Positions 7,552 to 14,336 are shown, counted from the first letter of the stretch. The stretch: 14,448 nucleotides of DNA from Helicobacteraceae bacterium (GCA_031275395.1 JAISOU010000014.1:1-14448), one strand, 5' to 3'. Translations and numbers: made by a program. The notes: generated by a model from the letters alone, not told the origin.

Positions 7552-7603
7552 TTGATACGGCGCTGATTCGGCTTAATACGCAATGATATATCATTGCGTA
7601 TTA
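7552..7603 (+). promoter_or_regulatory. Promoter with a perfect 30-bp palindromic operator, probable Zur box
   Basis: TTGATA at 7552-7557 and TAATAC at 7574-7579 are spaced 16 bases apart. Bases 7574-7603 form a perfect palindrome with half-site TAATACGCAATGATA and no loop. It covers the -10 box and the expected start of transcription, the ideal place for repression. The operon it precedes ends with a zur gene. Fur-family operators are AT-rich palindromes of this kind; the core TGATATATCA resembles such boxes but is not identical to the enterobacterial Zur box. That Zur binds here is inferred from position, symmetry and context. Confidence 0.6.
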
Positions 7604-7623
7604 CTTTGCTTTAAGAAGGCGCT

Positions 7624-8379
7624 ATGAACGAAAAGACGCGATCGCTCGGCGAAACAAAAACGCTCGAAGGCAAAAATGCCGTTTGTCTAAAGGGCATAAA
7701 ATTCGCCTATAAAAAAGGCGAACAAGCGGTGTTGGATATCCCGTTTTTTGCCATAGAGCGCGGAAGCCGTGTATTTATTCACGGCGCTAGCGGCGGCGGA
7801 AAGAGTACGTTATTGAGCTTAATCGCCGGCGTTTTGCAGCCGCAAGAGGGCGAGGTTGAAGTTGAGGGCGTTTGTCTGAACGATTTTAGCGGCGCAAAGC
7901 GCGATTCGTTTCGCGGCGATAAAATCGGCTATATTTTTCAACAATTTAATCTAATCCCGTATCTATCCGTTATCGATAACGCGCTGATTCCTTGCCGTTT
8001 GTCGCGTGTTCGCCGCGATAGGGCAAGAGAGAGTTTCGGCGATATAAAAGAGGCTGCGAAAAACTTGCTCTCATACTTAGACTTAGCGCCAGAGCTGTGG
8101 GACAGACAAGCGGCGCGTCTATCCGTCGGGCAACAACAGCGCGTCGCGGCGGCTAGAGCTTTGATAGGGTCGCCGCCGATACTCATCGCGGACGAACCGA
8201 CCTCTTCGCTGGACGAACAAAGACGCGAATACTTTCTGAAGCTGCTTTTGAAAGCGTGCGAGGAGAGCGGACAAAGCCTGATTTTTGTCAGCCACGACCG
8301 TAGTTTGGCGACAAATTTCGACCGCGTCGAAGCGCTGGACGAATTAAACCGCACCGCGCCGCAAAAGGAGCGCGTATGA
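7624..8379 (+). CDS. ABC transporter ATPase, MacB/LolD type, zinc-operon member
   Basis: This ATPase powers the permease encoded next, from the cytoplasmic face of the inner membrane. All nucleotide-binding motifs are present in the 251 residues: Walker A GASGGGKS (54-61), Q-loop glutamine 106 in IFQQFNLIPYLSVIDN, signature LSVGQQQ (166-172), Walker B ILIADEP with catalytic E191, and switch H224. The Q-loop context is that of the MacB/LolD/FtsE class. AAGAAGG at 7613-7619 precedes the ATG. Together with an FtsX-type permease, a DUF3299 protein and Zur it resembles the zinc-limitation operon PA4063-PA4066 of Pseudomonas aeruginosa. LolD itself is unlikely because LolC/E-type partners and lipoprotein genes are absent. 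The substrate and direction of transport are not shown. Confidence 0.9.
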   Translation: MNEKTRSLGETKTLEGKNAVCLKGIKFAYKKGEQAVLDIPFFAIERGSRVFIHGASGGGKSTLLSLIAGVLQPQEGEVEVEGVCLNDFSGAKRDSFRGDKIGYIFQQFNLIPYLSVIDNALIPCRLSRVRRDRARESFGDIKEAAKNLLSYLDLAPELWDRQAARLSVGQQQRVAAARALIGSPPILIADEPTSSLDEQRREYFLKLLLKACEESGQSLIFVSHDRSLATNFDRVEALDELNRTAPQKERV

Positions 8380-9644
8380 AAATCTTTTACCTCTTTTCGC
8401 TGGCGAAAAAGAGCGCGTGGAATAGGCGCGGCTCTTTGGTGTTGGCGATATTTTCGGTGGCGCTCTCAACCGCGCTTTTGCTTGGCGTGGAGAGAATCAG
8501 AACGCAAGTTAAAGAGAGTTTTACGCAAACGATATCCGGCGTTGACCTTGTCGTAGGCACAAGAGGCGGCGATATAGAGCTTACGCTTTACGCGATTTTT
8601 CACTTGGGTTCGGCCGCCAACAATATGAGCTGGAAAAGCGCCAAAGAGATAGCCGCGTTAGACGACATAGCTTGGACGATACCCATCTCTTTGGGCGATT
8701 CGCACAAAGGCTATCCTGTCACGGCGACAAATGCCGATTTTTTCGACCACTATAAGTTTCGCGGCGGCAAACGCATCGCAATCGCTTCAGGCAAGCCTTT
8801 TAGCGATATTTTCGACGTAACGATAGGCTCTGAAGCGGCTAAAAATTTAGGTTATAAAATTGGCGATCAGATAGTTTTAAGCCACGGCGAGGGGCGGACA
8901 AATTTAGCCGAACATAGCGACAAACCCTTTAGCGTCGTGGGGATTCTGGCTCCCACTGGAACGGTGATCGACCGATCGCTTTATATCTCGCTGGAGGCAA
9001 TGGAGGCGATTCATATCGATTGGCAGGGTGGGGCGCCGATTGCGGGACTAAGCGTTTCGCCCGAAATGGCGCGAAAGTTTGACCTGGAGCCCAAAAGTAT
9101 CACGTCGCTTCTTGTGGGGCTGAAAAAACGCTCAAAAGTGTTCGCCGTGCAACGCCAAATCAACGAATGGCAGAGCGAAGCGCTGATTGGGGTTATGCCG
9201 GGCGTGACTATGGATCGTATATGGCGGACGATCAACGTCGGCGAAAGGGCGTTGACGTTTATATCGGCGCTGGTTACAATTGCGGGGTTATTCGGCTTGG
9301 CTTCCGCTATTTTGGCAGGGTTGGGAGAGCGGCGGCGCGAGCTTGCGATATTGCGAGCGGCGGGCGCTAGACCTATGGATATCGTCGCGTTGTTATCGTG
9401 CGAGGGCGTTTTGTTGGTCGTGTGCGGCGCCGGTTTGGGCGCGGCGGCATTGGCTTTGTTGATAGCGATTTTTAGCCCTATTGTAGCCGATAGTTATGGT
9501 ATAGCGATTTATCTATCGGCGCCGAGCGCTATTGAGTTGGCGCTACTTGCCGCGATTGTGCTGGCTGGATTTTTGACGAGTATGATTCCCGCTATTCGCG
9601 CATATCGTATGAGCCTTTCCGACGGGCTTGCCGTCGTAACATAA
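8376..9644 (+). CDS. FtsX/MacB-type ABC permease, zinc-operon member
   Basis: The ATG overlaps the ATPase stop as ATGA. The 422-residue protein has the four-helix MacB plan: TM1 at about 20-38, a large periplasmic domain (40-290, with VDLVVGTRGGDIELTLY near its start), then TM2 at 291-315, TM3 at about 337-370 and TM4 at 384-406. The cytoplasmic loop after TM2 reads ERRRELAILRAAGARPMDI, the typical coupling segment that contacts the ATPase. Such transporters usually do not pass small ions through a channel but move or release periplasmic substrates by mechanotransmission, so a direct zinc-import role is doubtful. The link to zinc comes from DUF3299 and Zur in the same operon. Confidence 0.88.
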   Translation: MKIFYLFSLAKKSAWNRRGSLVLAIFSVALSTALLLGVERIRTQVKESFTQTISGVDLVVGTRGGDIELTLYAIFHLGSAANNMSWKSAKEIAALDDIAWTIPISLGDSHKGYPVTATNADFFDHYKFRGGKRIAIASGKPFSDIFDVTIGSEAAKNLGYKIGDQIVLSHGEGRTNLAEHSDKPFSVVGILAPTGTVIDRSLYISLEAMEAIHIDWQGGAPIAGLSVSPEMARKFDLEPKSITSLLVGLKKRSKVFAVQRQINEWQSEALIGVMPGVTMDRIWRTINVGERALTFISALVTIAGLFGLASAILAGLGERRRELAILRAAGARPMDIVALLSCEGVLLVVCGAGLGAAALALLIAIFSPIVADSYGIAIYLSAPSAIELALLAAIVLAGFLTSMIPAIRAYRMSLSDGLAVVT

Positions 9645-9654
9645 AGGAGCTTAG

Positions 9655-10173
9655 ATGACGTTTCGATTTTTATGGGTCTTTTTGTTTTGCTATGCGTTTG
9701 CCTGCGCCGCGCCCTCTTATAATAATGCGACTTGGGACGATCTCGTCCCCGAAGATTGGCATCCCGAGAGGATATTTAACAGCCTCAATATCGACGATCT
9801 CTCCGACGACGACCCCCGCGTCAAAAGCGTTATGGACGCTTTTATGAAAGAGTGGAAAAAATCGCCCATCAACCCAAAAATCGCAGGCAAGCGTATAAAA
9901 CTGCCCGGCTATGTCGTACCGCTGGATTGGGAAGACGATACAAAATTAACCGAATTTTTGCTTGTGCCGTATTTTGGCGCGTGTATCCACGTTCCGCCTC
10001 CGCCGCCCAATCAGATCGTTTATGTCAAACCGCGAAAACCGCTTAAAGACGTTTTTGCAATGGATACGGTCTGGATATACGGCGAAATCCTGATCGAAAC
10101 GAATGATTCGGGCAGTATGGGGACTTCGGGCTATAGTATGATCGCCGATAGAGTCGATCTATATACGGAATAA
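9655..10173 (+). CDS. Periplasmic DUF3299 protein, zinc-operon member
   Basis: This 172-residue protein has an N-terminal signal peptide (residues 1-19, likely cut after CAA), so it is exported. Its hallmark is FGACIHVPPPPPNQIVY (CIHVPPPPPNQ at 110-120), the signature of DUF3299. Preceding it is GKRIKLPGYVVPLDWED, also conserved in the family. C110 and H112 could bind a metal, which would fit the Zur-linked operon, but that is inference. GGAG stands before the ATG and the gap to the permease is ten bases. The family is found next to MacB-type transporters in Zur regulons, where a periplasmic metal-handling or metal-carrying role has been suggested. I see no lipobox. Confidence 0.88.
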   Translation: MTFRFLWVFLFCYAFACAAPSYNNATWDDLVPEDWHPERIFNSLNIDDLSDDDPRVKSVMDAFMKEWKKSPINPKIAGKRIKLPGYVVPLDWEDDTKLTEFLLVPYFGACIHVPPPPPNQIVYVKPRKPLKDVFAMDTVWIYGEILIETNDSGSMGTSGYSMIADRVDLYTE

Positions 10174-10176
10174 CGT

Positions 10177-10638
10177 ATGAAAAAGAGCGCCTTGAAAAAA
10201 TCGCAACGTCTGCGTTTAGCGGAAAATCTATGCGCGGATAATAAAACGCGCCTTACGCTTTTGCGTCGCAAAGCGCTGGAAATTTTGCTAAACGCCAAAA
10301 CGCCGCTTAAGGCGTACGATATTATCGAACTTATGCGAGACGAGGGCAAACGCGTTACGCCCGCGACGATCTATCGCGTTTTAGAGTTTTTGTTGGATAG
10401 CGGTTTGGTACACAGAATCAACGCCCTTAGCGCTTATGCGCCCTGCGCGAATCCGCAAAACGGCGGGCGGCATAGTTTGGTGATGTTTGTCTGTTCTAAA
10501 TGTAAAAAGGTCGAAGAGATCGACGACGACGCGTTAAATCAATCAATGCGCGCAAGACTTGATCAGCTTGGGTTTTCTTTGCAGGAGGGAAGCGTGGAAA
10601 TGGAAGGCGAATGTAAAACCTGCACGGTAAGTTCGTAA
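10177..10638 (+). CDS. zur: Zinc uptake regulator Zur (Fur family)
   Basis: Zur is a cytoplasmic dimeric repressor that binds DNA when zinc is plentiful. The 153 residues align over their length with E. coli Zur: LCADNKTRLTLLRRKAL (winged helix start), TPATIYRVLEFLLDSGLVH (recognition helix region), and MFVCSKCKKVEEI. Structural zinc ligands are C106, C109, C146 and C149. The regulatory site is also conserved: H80, C90, H99 and E113 or E114 correspond to H77, C88, H96 and E111 in E. coli. This set, with C90 in particular, argues for Zur rather than Fur or PerR. The start is three bases after the DUF3299 stop, so it is the last gene of the operon and probably represses its own synthesis. Confidence 0.9.
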   Translation: MKKSALKKSQRLRLAENLCADNKTRLTLLRRKALEILLNAKTPLKAYDIIELMRDEGKRVTPATIYRVLEFLLDSGLVHRINALSAYAPCANPQNGGRHSLVMFVCSKCKKVEEIDDDALNQSMRARLDQLGFSLQEGSVEMEGECKTCTVSS

Positions 10639-10664
10639 TTTGCGCGGCGGGCGTTTGCCGATCT

Positions 10665-10681
10665 AGCCAGACGGCTTTTTT
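10665..10681 (+). terminator. Short hairpin with T run after zur
   Basis: AGCC, loop AGAC, GGCT, followed by six T's (10676-10681). The four-pair stem is weak; an alternative stem GCCG/CGGC (10657-10660 with 10672-10675) uses the same T run. It lies between zur and the tRNA promoter. Confidence 0.45.
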
Positions 10682-10707
10682 GCGGCATAGGCAAAAAAGG
10701 TTACAAT
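10680..10707 (+). promoter_or_regulatory. Promoter of tRNA-Lys
   Basis: TTGCGG at 10680-10685 and TACAAT at 10702-10707 are 16 bases apart, and the tRNA starts 17 bases after the -10 box. Confidence 0.45.
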
Positions 10708-10723
10708 TCGCCTTCTTTTTTTC

Positions 10724-10799
<76 letters not shown>

Positions 10800-10817
10800 T
10801 TTAACAAAAGACGAATT

Positions 10818-11255
10818 ATGGGAGTAATACAAAAACTCGCTCAAAAAATTACTATAAAGTTCATAAAAAAAGCGTTGAAGCGCAATTCGATTCAAAAATA
10901 CCTAATCCAATACGCTTGAAAATAAAATCCCCGTTCAATATATGTATTTTAACGAAGCCGTCGGCGACGGGAGCGTTCATAATAGCGCGGAAACATACAG
11001 TTTAAGTATTACGGCAAGGAAATAAACGCTTTTTACGACGCTTTCGAGCGATATTCGTTTAACGGTAAAACCGCGCTTATTTGGGGTTTAGCGGGTTGCA
11101 ACTGCGAAGCGCTCGCCGTTTGGAATAAAGCCTCATCGGTATTATAAAGGTTTATGCAATCGATTATAATACCGATCCGAGATCATCCGTCGATCGAAGT
11201 TTTAACGCATAGCAAATTGAATGCGCGAGGATTTTTGTCGCAAAAACGGCGGTAA
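10818..11255 (+). pseudogene. Frameshifted and truncated remnant of a DUF268-family gene
   Basis: No frame is open through this stretch, but fragments in order give one protein-like series. Frame 0 (10818-10919) begins MGVIQKLAQKITIKFIKKAL; frame 1 (10906 to about 11003) gives LENKIPVQYMYFNEAV and DGSVHNSAETY; frame 0 (about 11004-11147) gives KYYGKEINAFYDAFERYSF and GKTALIWGLAGCNCEALAVW; frame 2 (11150-11173) gives VYAIDYNT; frame 0 (11172-11255) gives RDHPSIEVLTHSKLN. The Rossmann-like GK-x-A-L-I-x-G turn followed by the VDYN and DHPxIEVLT blocks suits DUF268, a methyltransferase-like family. The conserved EHDGLGRYGDP part is missing. At least four frame changes and a 3' deletion indicate decay. 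The family call is moderately sure; that it is broken coding DNA is surer. Confidence 0.6.
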
Positions 11256-11363
11256 GCTAGAGCGCCAAACAATGCCAAACGCGCTTTGAAGCGCCGATTT
11301 ATTTACGCTATACGCATATTTTAGGCGAACGCGGCTAAAATGCGGTAGAGATAAGGAGCGCGA
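11256..11363 (+). promoter_or_regulatory. Upstream region of the cheX-like/fliN/fliO operon
   Basis: TAAAAT at 11336-11341 is a possible -10 box, and AAGGAG at 11353-11358 is the ribosome site. GCGCTTTGAAGCGC at 11281-11294 is a self-complementary stretch of no clear function. No sigma-54 (GG-N10-GC) or sigma-28 promoter is evident. Confidence 0.35.
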
Positions 11364-11795
11364 ATGACGTCTTTGCAGGAAGCTCTAGTCGAATCCGCCG
11401 ATTACTTTGCCAGTCAAACGCTAGGCGGCGACGCGAAACGGGCGCGATCGACGCGGCGCAAACGCGCCTGGGCGGCAAGCGTCGATGCGACAAACGACGA
11501 AAAACGGCGGGTCTGCGTCTATATTTCGCGCCCAAGCCTCGCTAAGATGGCGAAACTTTTTCTAAACGAAGAAACGCCAAACGACGAGATTTTACGCGAT
11601 CTGATCGGCGAAATAGCCAATTCGATCGTAGGCAAAGCAAAAGCGCTCGCCTCCGATCGCGGGTTAAAGTTTGATATATCCGCGCCGCGTTTTGAAGGTA
11701 AGGCAAAGGCGATCGGCAAAGGCGCGACGTTTATTTTACATTACGCTTTCGCGGGAGATTGTTTTAGCGTCTGCGTAGTCGGGGCGGAACTATGA
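11364..11795 (+). CDS. CheX/CheC-type phosphatase-like protein linked to the flagellar motor
   Basis: The 143-residue protein carries ILRDLIGEIANSIVGKAKA, the E-x2-N phosphatase helix of the CheC/CheX/FliY family (E83, N86), and then FDISAPRFEG, the strand and loop that follow it in CheX. The family removes phosphate from CheY-P in chemotaxis. Only one such helix is present, as in CheX rather than CheC. It overlaps fliN by four bases (ATGA), so it may act at the switch. Campylobacterota usually carry a CheX-like or FliY-like gene near fliN. The start ATG has AAGGAG five bases upstream. Residues 21-50 are basic and poorly conserved. Confidence 0.7.
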   Translation: MTSLQEALVESADYFASQTLGGDAKRARSTRRKRAWAASVDATNDEKRRVCVYISRPSLAKMAKLFLNEETPNDEILRDLIGEIANSIVGKAKALASDRGLKFDISAPRFEGKAKAIGKGATFILHYAFAGDCFSVCVVGAEL

Positions 11796-12109
11796 TAAAC
11801 TCGGAAGAAACGGAGCATAAAACCGCCGATAAGCTGATCCCAGATTTTTCCGAGCTTTTGGCTATGGAAATCGAGCTGGTTTCAGATCTAGGGCAGACTA
11901 CCTTGCCGCTACGCGAGATTCTTAATCTTGAGCGCGGATCGGTGATCGATTTAGGCAAGCCCGCGGGCGAATCGGTCGAAATCTACGTCAATGGGCGAAT
12001 TATCGGGCGCGGCGAAGTGATGGTGTATGAAAAAAACTTGGCGATTCGCGTCAATGAGGTGTTGGACGCAAACGCCGTGCTTTACTATTTTGCAAAAGAG
12101 AACAGTTGA
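11792..12109 (+). CDS. fliN: Flagellar motor switch protein FliN
   Basis: FliN forms the lower C-ring of the flagellar motor with FliM and helps to direct export substrates. The 105 residues end in a SpoA domain (about 25-97) with the expected signature: MEIELVSDLGQTTLPLREIL, LERGSVIDLGKPAGESVEIY, VNGRIIGRGEVMVYEKNLAI, then RV. The 20-residue N-terminus is variable, as in other FliN proteins. Overlaps on both sides (ATGA with the cheX-like gene, TTGA with fliO) indicate one translationally coupled operon. Confidence 0.95.
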   Translation: MINSEETEHKTADKLIPDFSELLAMEIELVSDLGQTTLPLREILNLERGSVIDLGKPAGESVEIYVNGRIIGRGEVMVYEKNLAIRVNEVLDANAVLYYFAKENS

Positions 12110-12858
12110 AACGCGCTACTTTTATATGGTTTTTATGCGCTTTGAGTCTATTTGGCGCGACTCTTAAAGACGCTAGGGTCGATTTTGTCAATAGCGGCGT
12201 AGAGCTGACTTTATATCTCGATTCGGCTTTTAACGGCAAAATCTCCGAAACGCGGGAGGATTCGCAAATCGTACTGACGATCGACAATCTGCAAACCTCT
12301 ACGCCCTACGTTTTCACGCCAAAACAAGGCGCGCTCGTTTCTACCGCGCGTATTTCGCCCAGAGATCGCCAAACAATCGTACGAATTGCGCCAAGAACGC
12401 GCGTTGTCGCCGACGCAAGAGCGATCGGCGACGGCAAGACGCTTCTGATCCGTCTTACGAGAGATTCCAACGCGACTAACCTAGACGAGCCGATCGTAGG
12501 CGTTCAACTGACGCAGAGCTATATGATAGCGGGGATTTTCCTCGCGGGGCTTCTGCTTTTGTGGATTATGGCTCGCCTTGTGCGCGGCGGCGGCGGTTCA
12601 TGGCTACTTCGCGGCAAGAATAGCGATATAATCTCGATCGTTTGGCAAAAACCTATCGACGCCAAAAATCGTTTTATTTTGGCGCGTTTTCGGGATAAAG
12701 AGTTTCTTTTGCTCGTCGGACAGAGCAATCTTTTACTGGATTCTAGCGGCATTGTTGCGCCGGAGATCGACGAGGACGCTTTTGAGGCTTTGCTTCGCGC
12801 TAATAGCGTCAAACTTTCCGATTATCTTAAAGAAAACGACGAGAAAAAACGATCATAA
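12106..12858 (+). CDS. fliO: Flagellar biosynthesis protein FliO, epsilon-type with large periplasmic domain
   Basis: FliO assists assembly of the FliPQR export gate. The start is TTG, whose last two bases belong to the fliN stop TGA. Of 250 residues, 1-18 are a signal-like segment (ending LFGA), 20-125 form a beta-rich periplasmic domain (VELTLYLDS, IVLTIDNL, TIVRIAPRT) resembling an AMIN-type fold, 140-158 a transmembrane helix followed by a glycine-rich basic turn, and 185-215 the FliO core (RDKEFLLLVGQSNLLLDSSG). Short FliO proteins of E. coli have only the last two parts. The long form and position after fliN match HP0583 of Helicobacter pylori and Cj0352 of Campylobacter jejuni. It converges on plsC with a six-base overlap. 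Confidence 0.8.
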   Translation: MKRATFIWFLCALSLFGATLKDARVDFVNSGVELTLYLDSAFNGKISETREDSQIVLTIDNLQTSTPYVFTPKQGALVSTARISPRDRQTIVRIAPRTRVVADARAIGDGKTLLIRLTRDSNATNLDEPIVGVQLTQSYMIAGIFLAGLLLLWIMARLVRGGGGSWLLRGKNSDIISIVWQKPIDAKNRFILARFRDKEFLLLVGQSNLLLDSSGIVAPEIDEDAFEALLRANSVKLSDYLKENDEKKRS

Positions 12859-13557
12859 TTCGCTCATAGCTTTTCGTATCCACGCCGTATATTCGTCGTG
12901 AATCTGATCGGCGCTTTTGCCCCGCGTTTCGATCAGGGCGCCGATTCTCATAACGATTTCGCCGCTTCGTTTCAGATACGTTCTCGCAGCCCAGCAACCG
13001 CCCGCGTTATGCGCGATCGGCAGGATAGGAACGCCCGTCTTTGCGGCTAAAACCGCCGCGCTTTTTTTGAACTCTTTTATCTCGCCGACGGGCATTCTTG
13101 TCCCTTCGGGAAAGATCAGCAAACTAACGCCGTTTTTTAGCCGCTCGGCGCCTACTTTTAACACCTTTCTCGAAGCGGCGATCGGATTTGAACGCTCAAT
13201 GGCGATCGGACGCAAAAATCCTATAGACCAGCCAACGAACGGTATCCATAAAAGTTGGCGTTTAAGCAGCGTGCATATCGGCACGATCAGCGTTTGGATA
13301 GCGTAGGTTTCCCAAGTGCTTTGGTGGTTGCTTACCGCGATAAAGGTTCTATCTTTCGGCAGATTTTCGCGCCCTTCGATACGATATTTTACGCCGCAAA
13401 TGACGCGAAGCAGAAACGACGCGATATTAAAAACGCATATCGGCACGAAAAAACGCCATTTGTAGGGTATAAAAATACCCGCGAGCGATCCCGCGATAAA
13501 AATAACCGCTAAGGTTGGAAAATAAATTAACGAAAACAGAATCGAACGAAAACGCAT
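12853..13557 (-). CDS. plsC: 1-acyl-sn-glycerol-3-phosphate acyltransferase PlsC
   Basis: PlsC adds the second acyl chain to lysophosphatidic acid at the inner membrane, giving phosphatidic acid. The 234-residue protein has an N-terminal hydrophobic region (about 5-55), then the HX4 block as NHQSTWE (77-83; E in place of the usual D, as in many bacterial PlsC), FVGWSIGFLRPIAIER with the substrate arginine, FPEGTR (149-154) and VPILPIAHNAGG. I chose the ATG at 13557, which has GGAG and AAAGT in front, over a TTG at 13569 that would place the ribosome site inside the gene. TATAAT at 13592-13587 gives it its own promoter. Confidence 0.93.
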   Translation of the reverse strand: MRFRSILFSLIYFPTLAVIFIAGSLAGIFIPYKWRFFVPICVFNIASFLLRVICGVKYRIEGRENLPKDRTFIAVSNHQSTWETYAIQTLIVPICTLLKRQLLWIPFVGWSIGFLRPIAIERSNPIAASRKVLKVGAERLKNGVSLLIFPEGTRMPVGEIKEFKKSAAVLAAKTGVPILPIAHNAGGCWAARTYLKRSGEIVMRIGALIETRGKSADQIHDEYTAWIRKAMSEL

Positions 13558-13586
13558 ACTTTCTCCCAAAGGGCAAACTAAAGCGA

Positions 13587-13592
13587 ATTATA
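13587..13592 (-). promoter_or_regulatory. -10 box of plsC
   Basis: Minus-strand TATAAT followed by TCGC, 29 bases before the ATG. No -35 is evident. Confidence 0.55.
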
Positions 13593-13677
13593 TGAGCTTT
13601 TAGCTACCCTGCGAAAAGCCGCGTTTTACCGCGCTGTCGTAGCGCCGCCGTTATCCGCAAATCCCACAACCGCCGTT

Positions 13678-13732
13678 ATTCCCGCGACTTTAGCGTATCC
13701 CCGCCGTAACGCGCTATCGCTTCGCGGGGAAT
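13678..13732. repeat. GC-rich nested inverted repeat
   Basis: ATTCCCGCGA at 13678-13687 pairs with TCGCGGGGAAT at 13722-13732 (one bulged base). Inside lies a second pair, TAGCG at 13691-13695 with CGCTA at 13712-13716. The surrounding 13600-13750 is GC-rich, has no open gene, and repeats CGCCGTTAT with small changes. It resembles an intergenic repeat of the CCCGCG-stem kind or an old miniature element. Confidence 0.5.
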
Positions 13733-13751
13733 TGCGCAACCCAATCACTTC

Positions 13752-13861
13752 ATTGACGCTTTTATCAAAGCCATACGTTAATCGTATATCAGAGTCATAC
13801 ATTGATCGTATTCAAAGCGATATGAGGCGATACGTAGTATCGACAAGATAAAAGCGTTAAT
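13752..13861. other. Cloverleaf-like structure of unknown function
   Basis: ATTGACGCTTTTATC at 13752-13766 pairs with GATAAAAGCGTTAAT at 13847-13861 (15 pairs, one G-U). Between the arms are three hairpins: ATACG-TTAAT-CGTAT (13773-13787), ATAC-N7-GTAT (13797-13811), and CGATAC-GTA-GTATCG (13828-13842). It contains no reading frame. It may be a structured RNA or a secondary-structure DNA site. Confidence 0.5.
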
Positions 13862-13888
13862 CTAAAAAAAACGATAAAAGATTGATCT

Positions 13889-13984
13889 CTTTGATCAATC
13901 TAAAACAAAATAAAGGATTGCTTTGATCGATTGAACAGAAAATCAAGGATCTCTTTGATCAATTTAAAAGAAAGGATTGACATG
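13889..13984 (+). repeat. Three tandem 32-bp imperfect repeats
   Basis: CTTTGATC recurs at 13889, 13921 and 13953, exactly 32 bases apart, and the units between are similar (CTTTGATCAATCTAAAACAA and so on; each has an AAGGAT or AAAGGATTG near the end). A more degenerate copy may precede at 13857. The first unit is joined to AGATTGATC at 13879-13887, giving a 9-bp stem with GATCAATCT around TCTTT. The last unit ends in the AAAGGA and ATG of the following small frame. Confidence 0.7.
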
Positions 13985-14232
13985 TTCAACGCCAAAAGCG
14001 ACAATACCGTTCATATAGAACGAATAAAGAGACTTAAGTCGAGGAATACGAACAAGCTAAAGAGAAAAGACGCTCTACCCAACCTTACGTAAGCGAAACG
14101 GAACTTAACCTTGTAAATCTTGTTAAAGAGAAGAGACATCCTGCAATCAAGTTTGTTTCCGAATTGTTCAAGAGAAGAGGAATAAAGAAGCAGAACTTCT
14201 TCAAGTATTACCATAGATACAAGGAACTATAG
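13982..14232 (+). pseudogene. Small basic-protein gene with one frameshift
   Basis: A frame opens at ATG 13982 with AAAGGA five bases upstream and reads MFNAKSDNTVHIERIKRL before ending early at TAA 14090-14092. A second, longer frame from 14038 to TAG 14230-14232 reads EEYEQAKEKRRSTQPYVSE, LVNLVKEKRHPAIKFVSEL and ends FFKYYHRYKEL, but has no start codon. Joined at about 14036 by one inserted base, they give a helical, lysine- and arginine-rich protein of about 83 residues. I do not recognise the family; a nucleic-acid-binding role would fit its charge but is only inference. AGA is the main arginine codon, unlike the CGC/CGT of the rest of the window. The same broken junction recurs in the second repeat copy. 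Confidence 0.5.
14013..14124. repeat. First copy of a 112-bp direct repeat
   Basis: Bases 14013-14124 are identical to 14337-14448, 324 bases later. The match starts at ATATAGAACG; the base before it differs. It covers the frameshift site of the small basic gene. Confidence 0.95.
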
Positions 14233-14336
14233 CAAGAAAACTCCTTGCTTCCTAGAAAAAGAGGAGTAAAGGAGAGGTTCTCCAAAACTTGCTTTTGAAG
14301 TATAAAGACATAGCCTCTAAATTCTCTAACAAGCTG
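14233..14336. other. AT-rich spacer between the two repeat copies, no gene seen
   Basis: Only a six-pair hairpin AGCAAG/CTTGCT at 14231-14249 and purine-rich runs (GAGGAG, AAAGGAGAGG) are visible. No open frame of useful length, no T-tailed terminator. Confidence 0.5.

Noticed and set aside
7574-7603. Palindrome read as a terminator of htpG
   Set aside because: No T run follows, the stem has no loop, and a better hairpin lies at 7517-7536. It overlaps a promoter for the next operon instead.
13879-13984. CRISPR array
   Set aside because: The 32-bp units are contiguous and similar throughout; there are no unique spacers and no cas genes.
14011-14214. Minus-strand 67-codon hydrophobic frame in the repeat region
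   Set aside because: No good ribosome site; its hydrophobic residues are the reverse of the lysine- and arginine-rich codons of the plus-strand protein, and it lacks a downstream partner.
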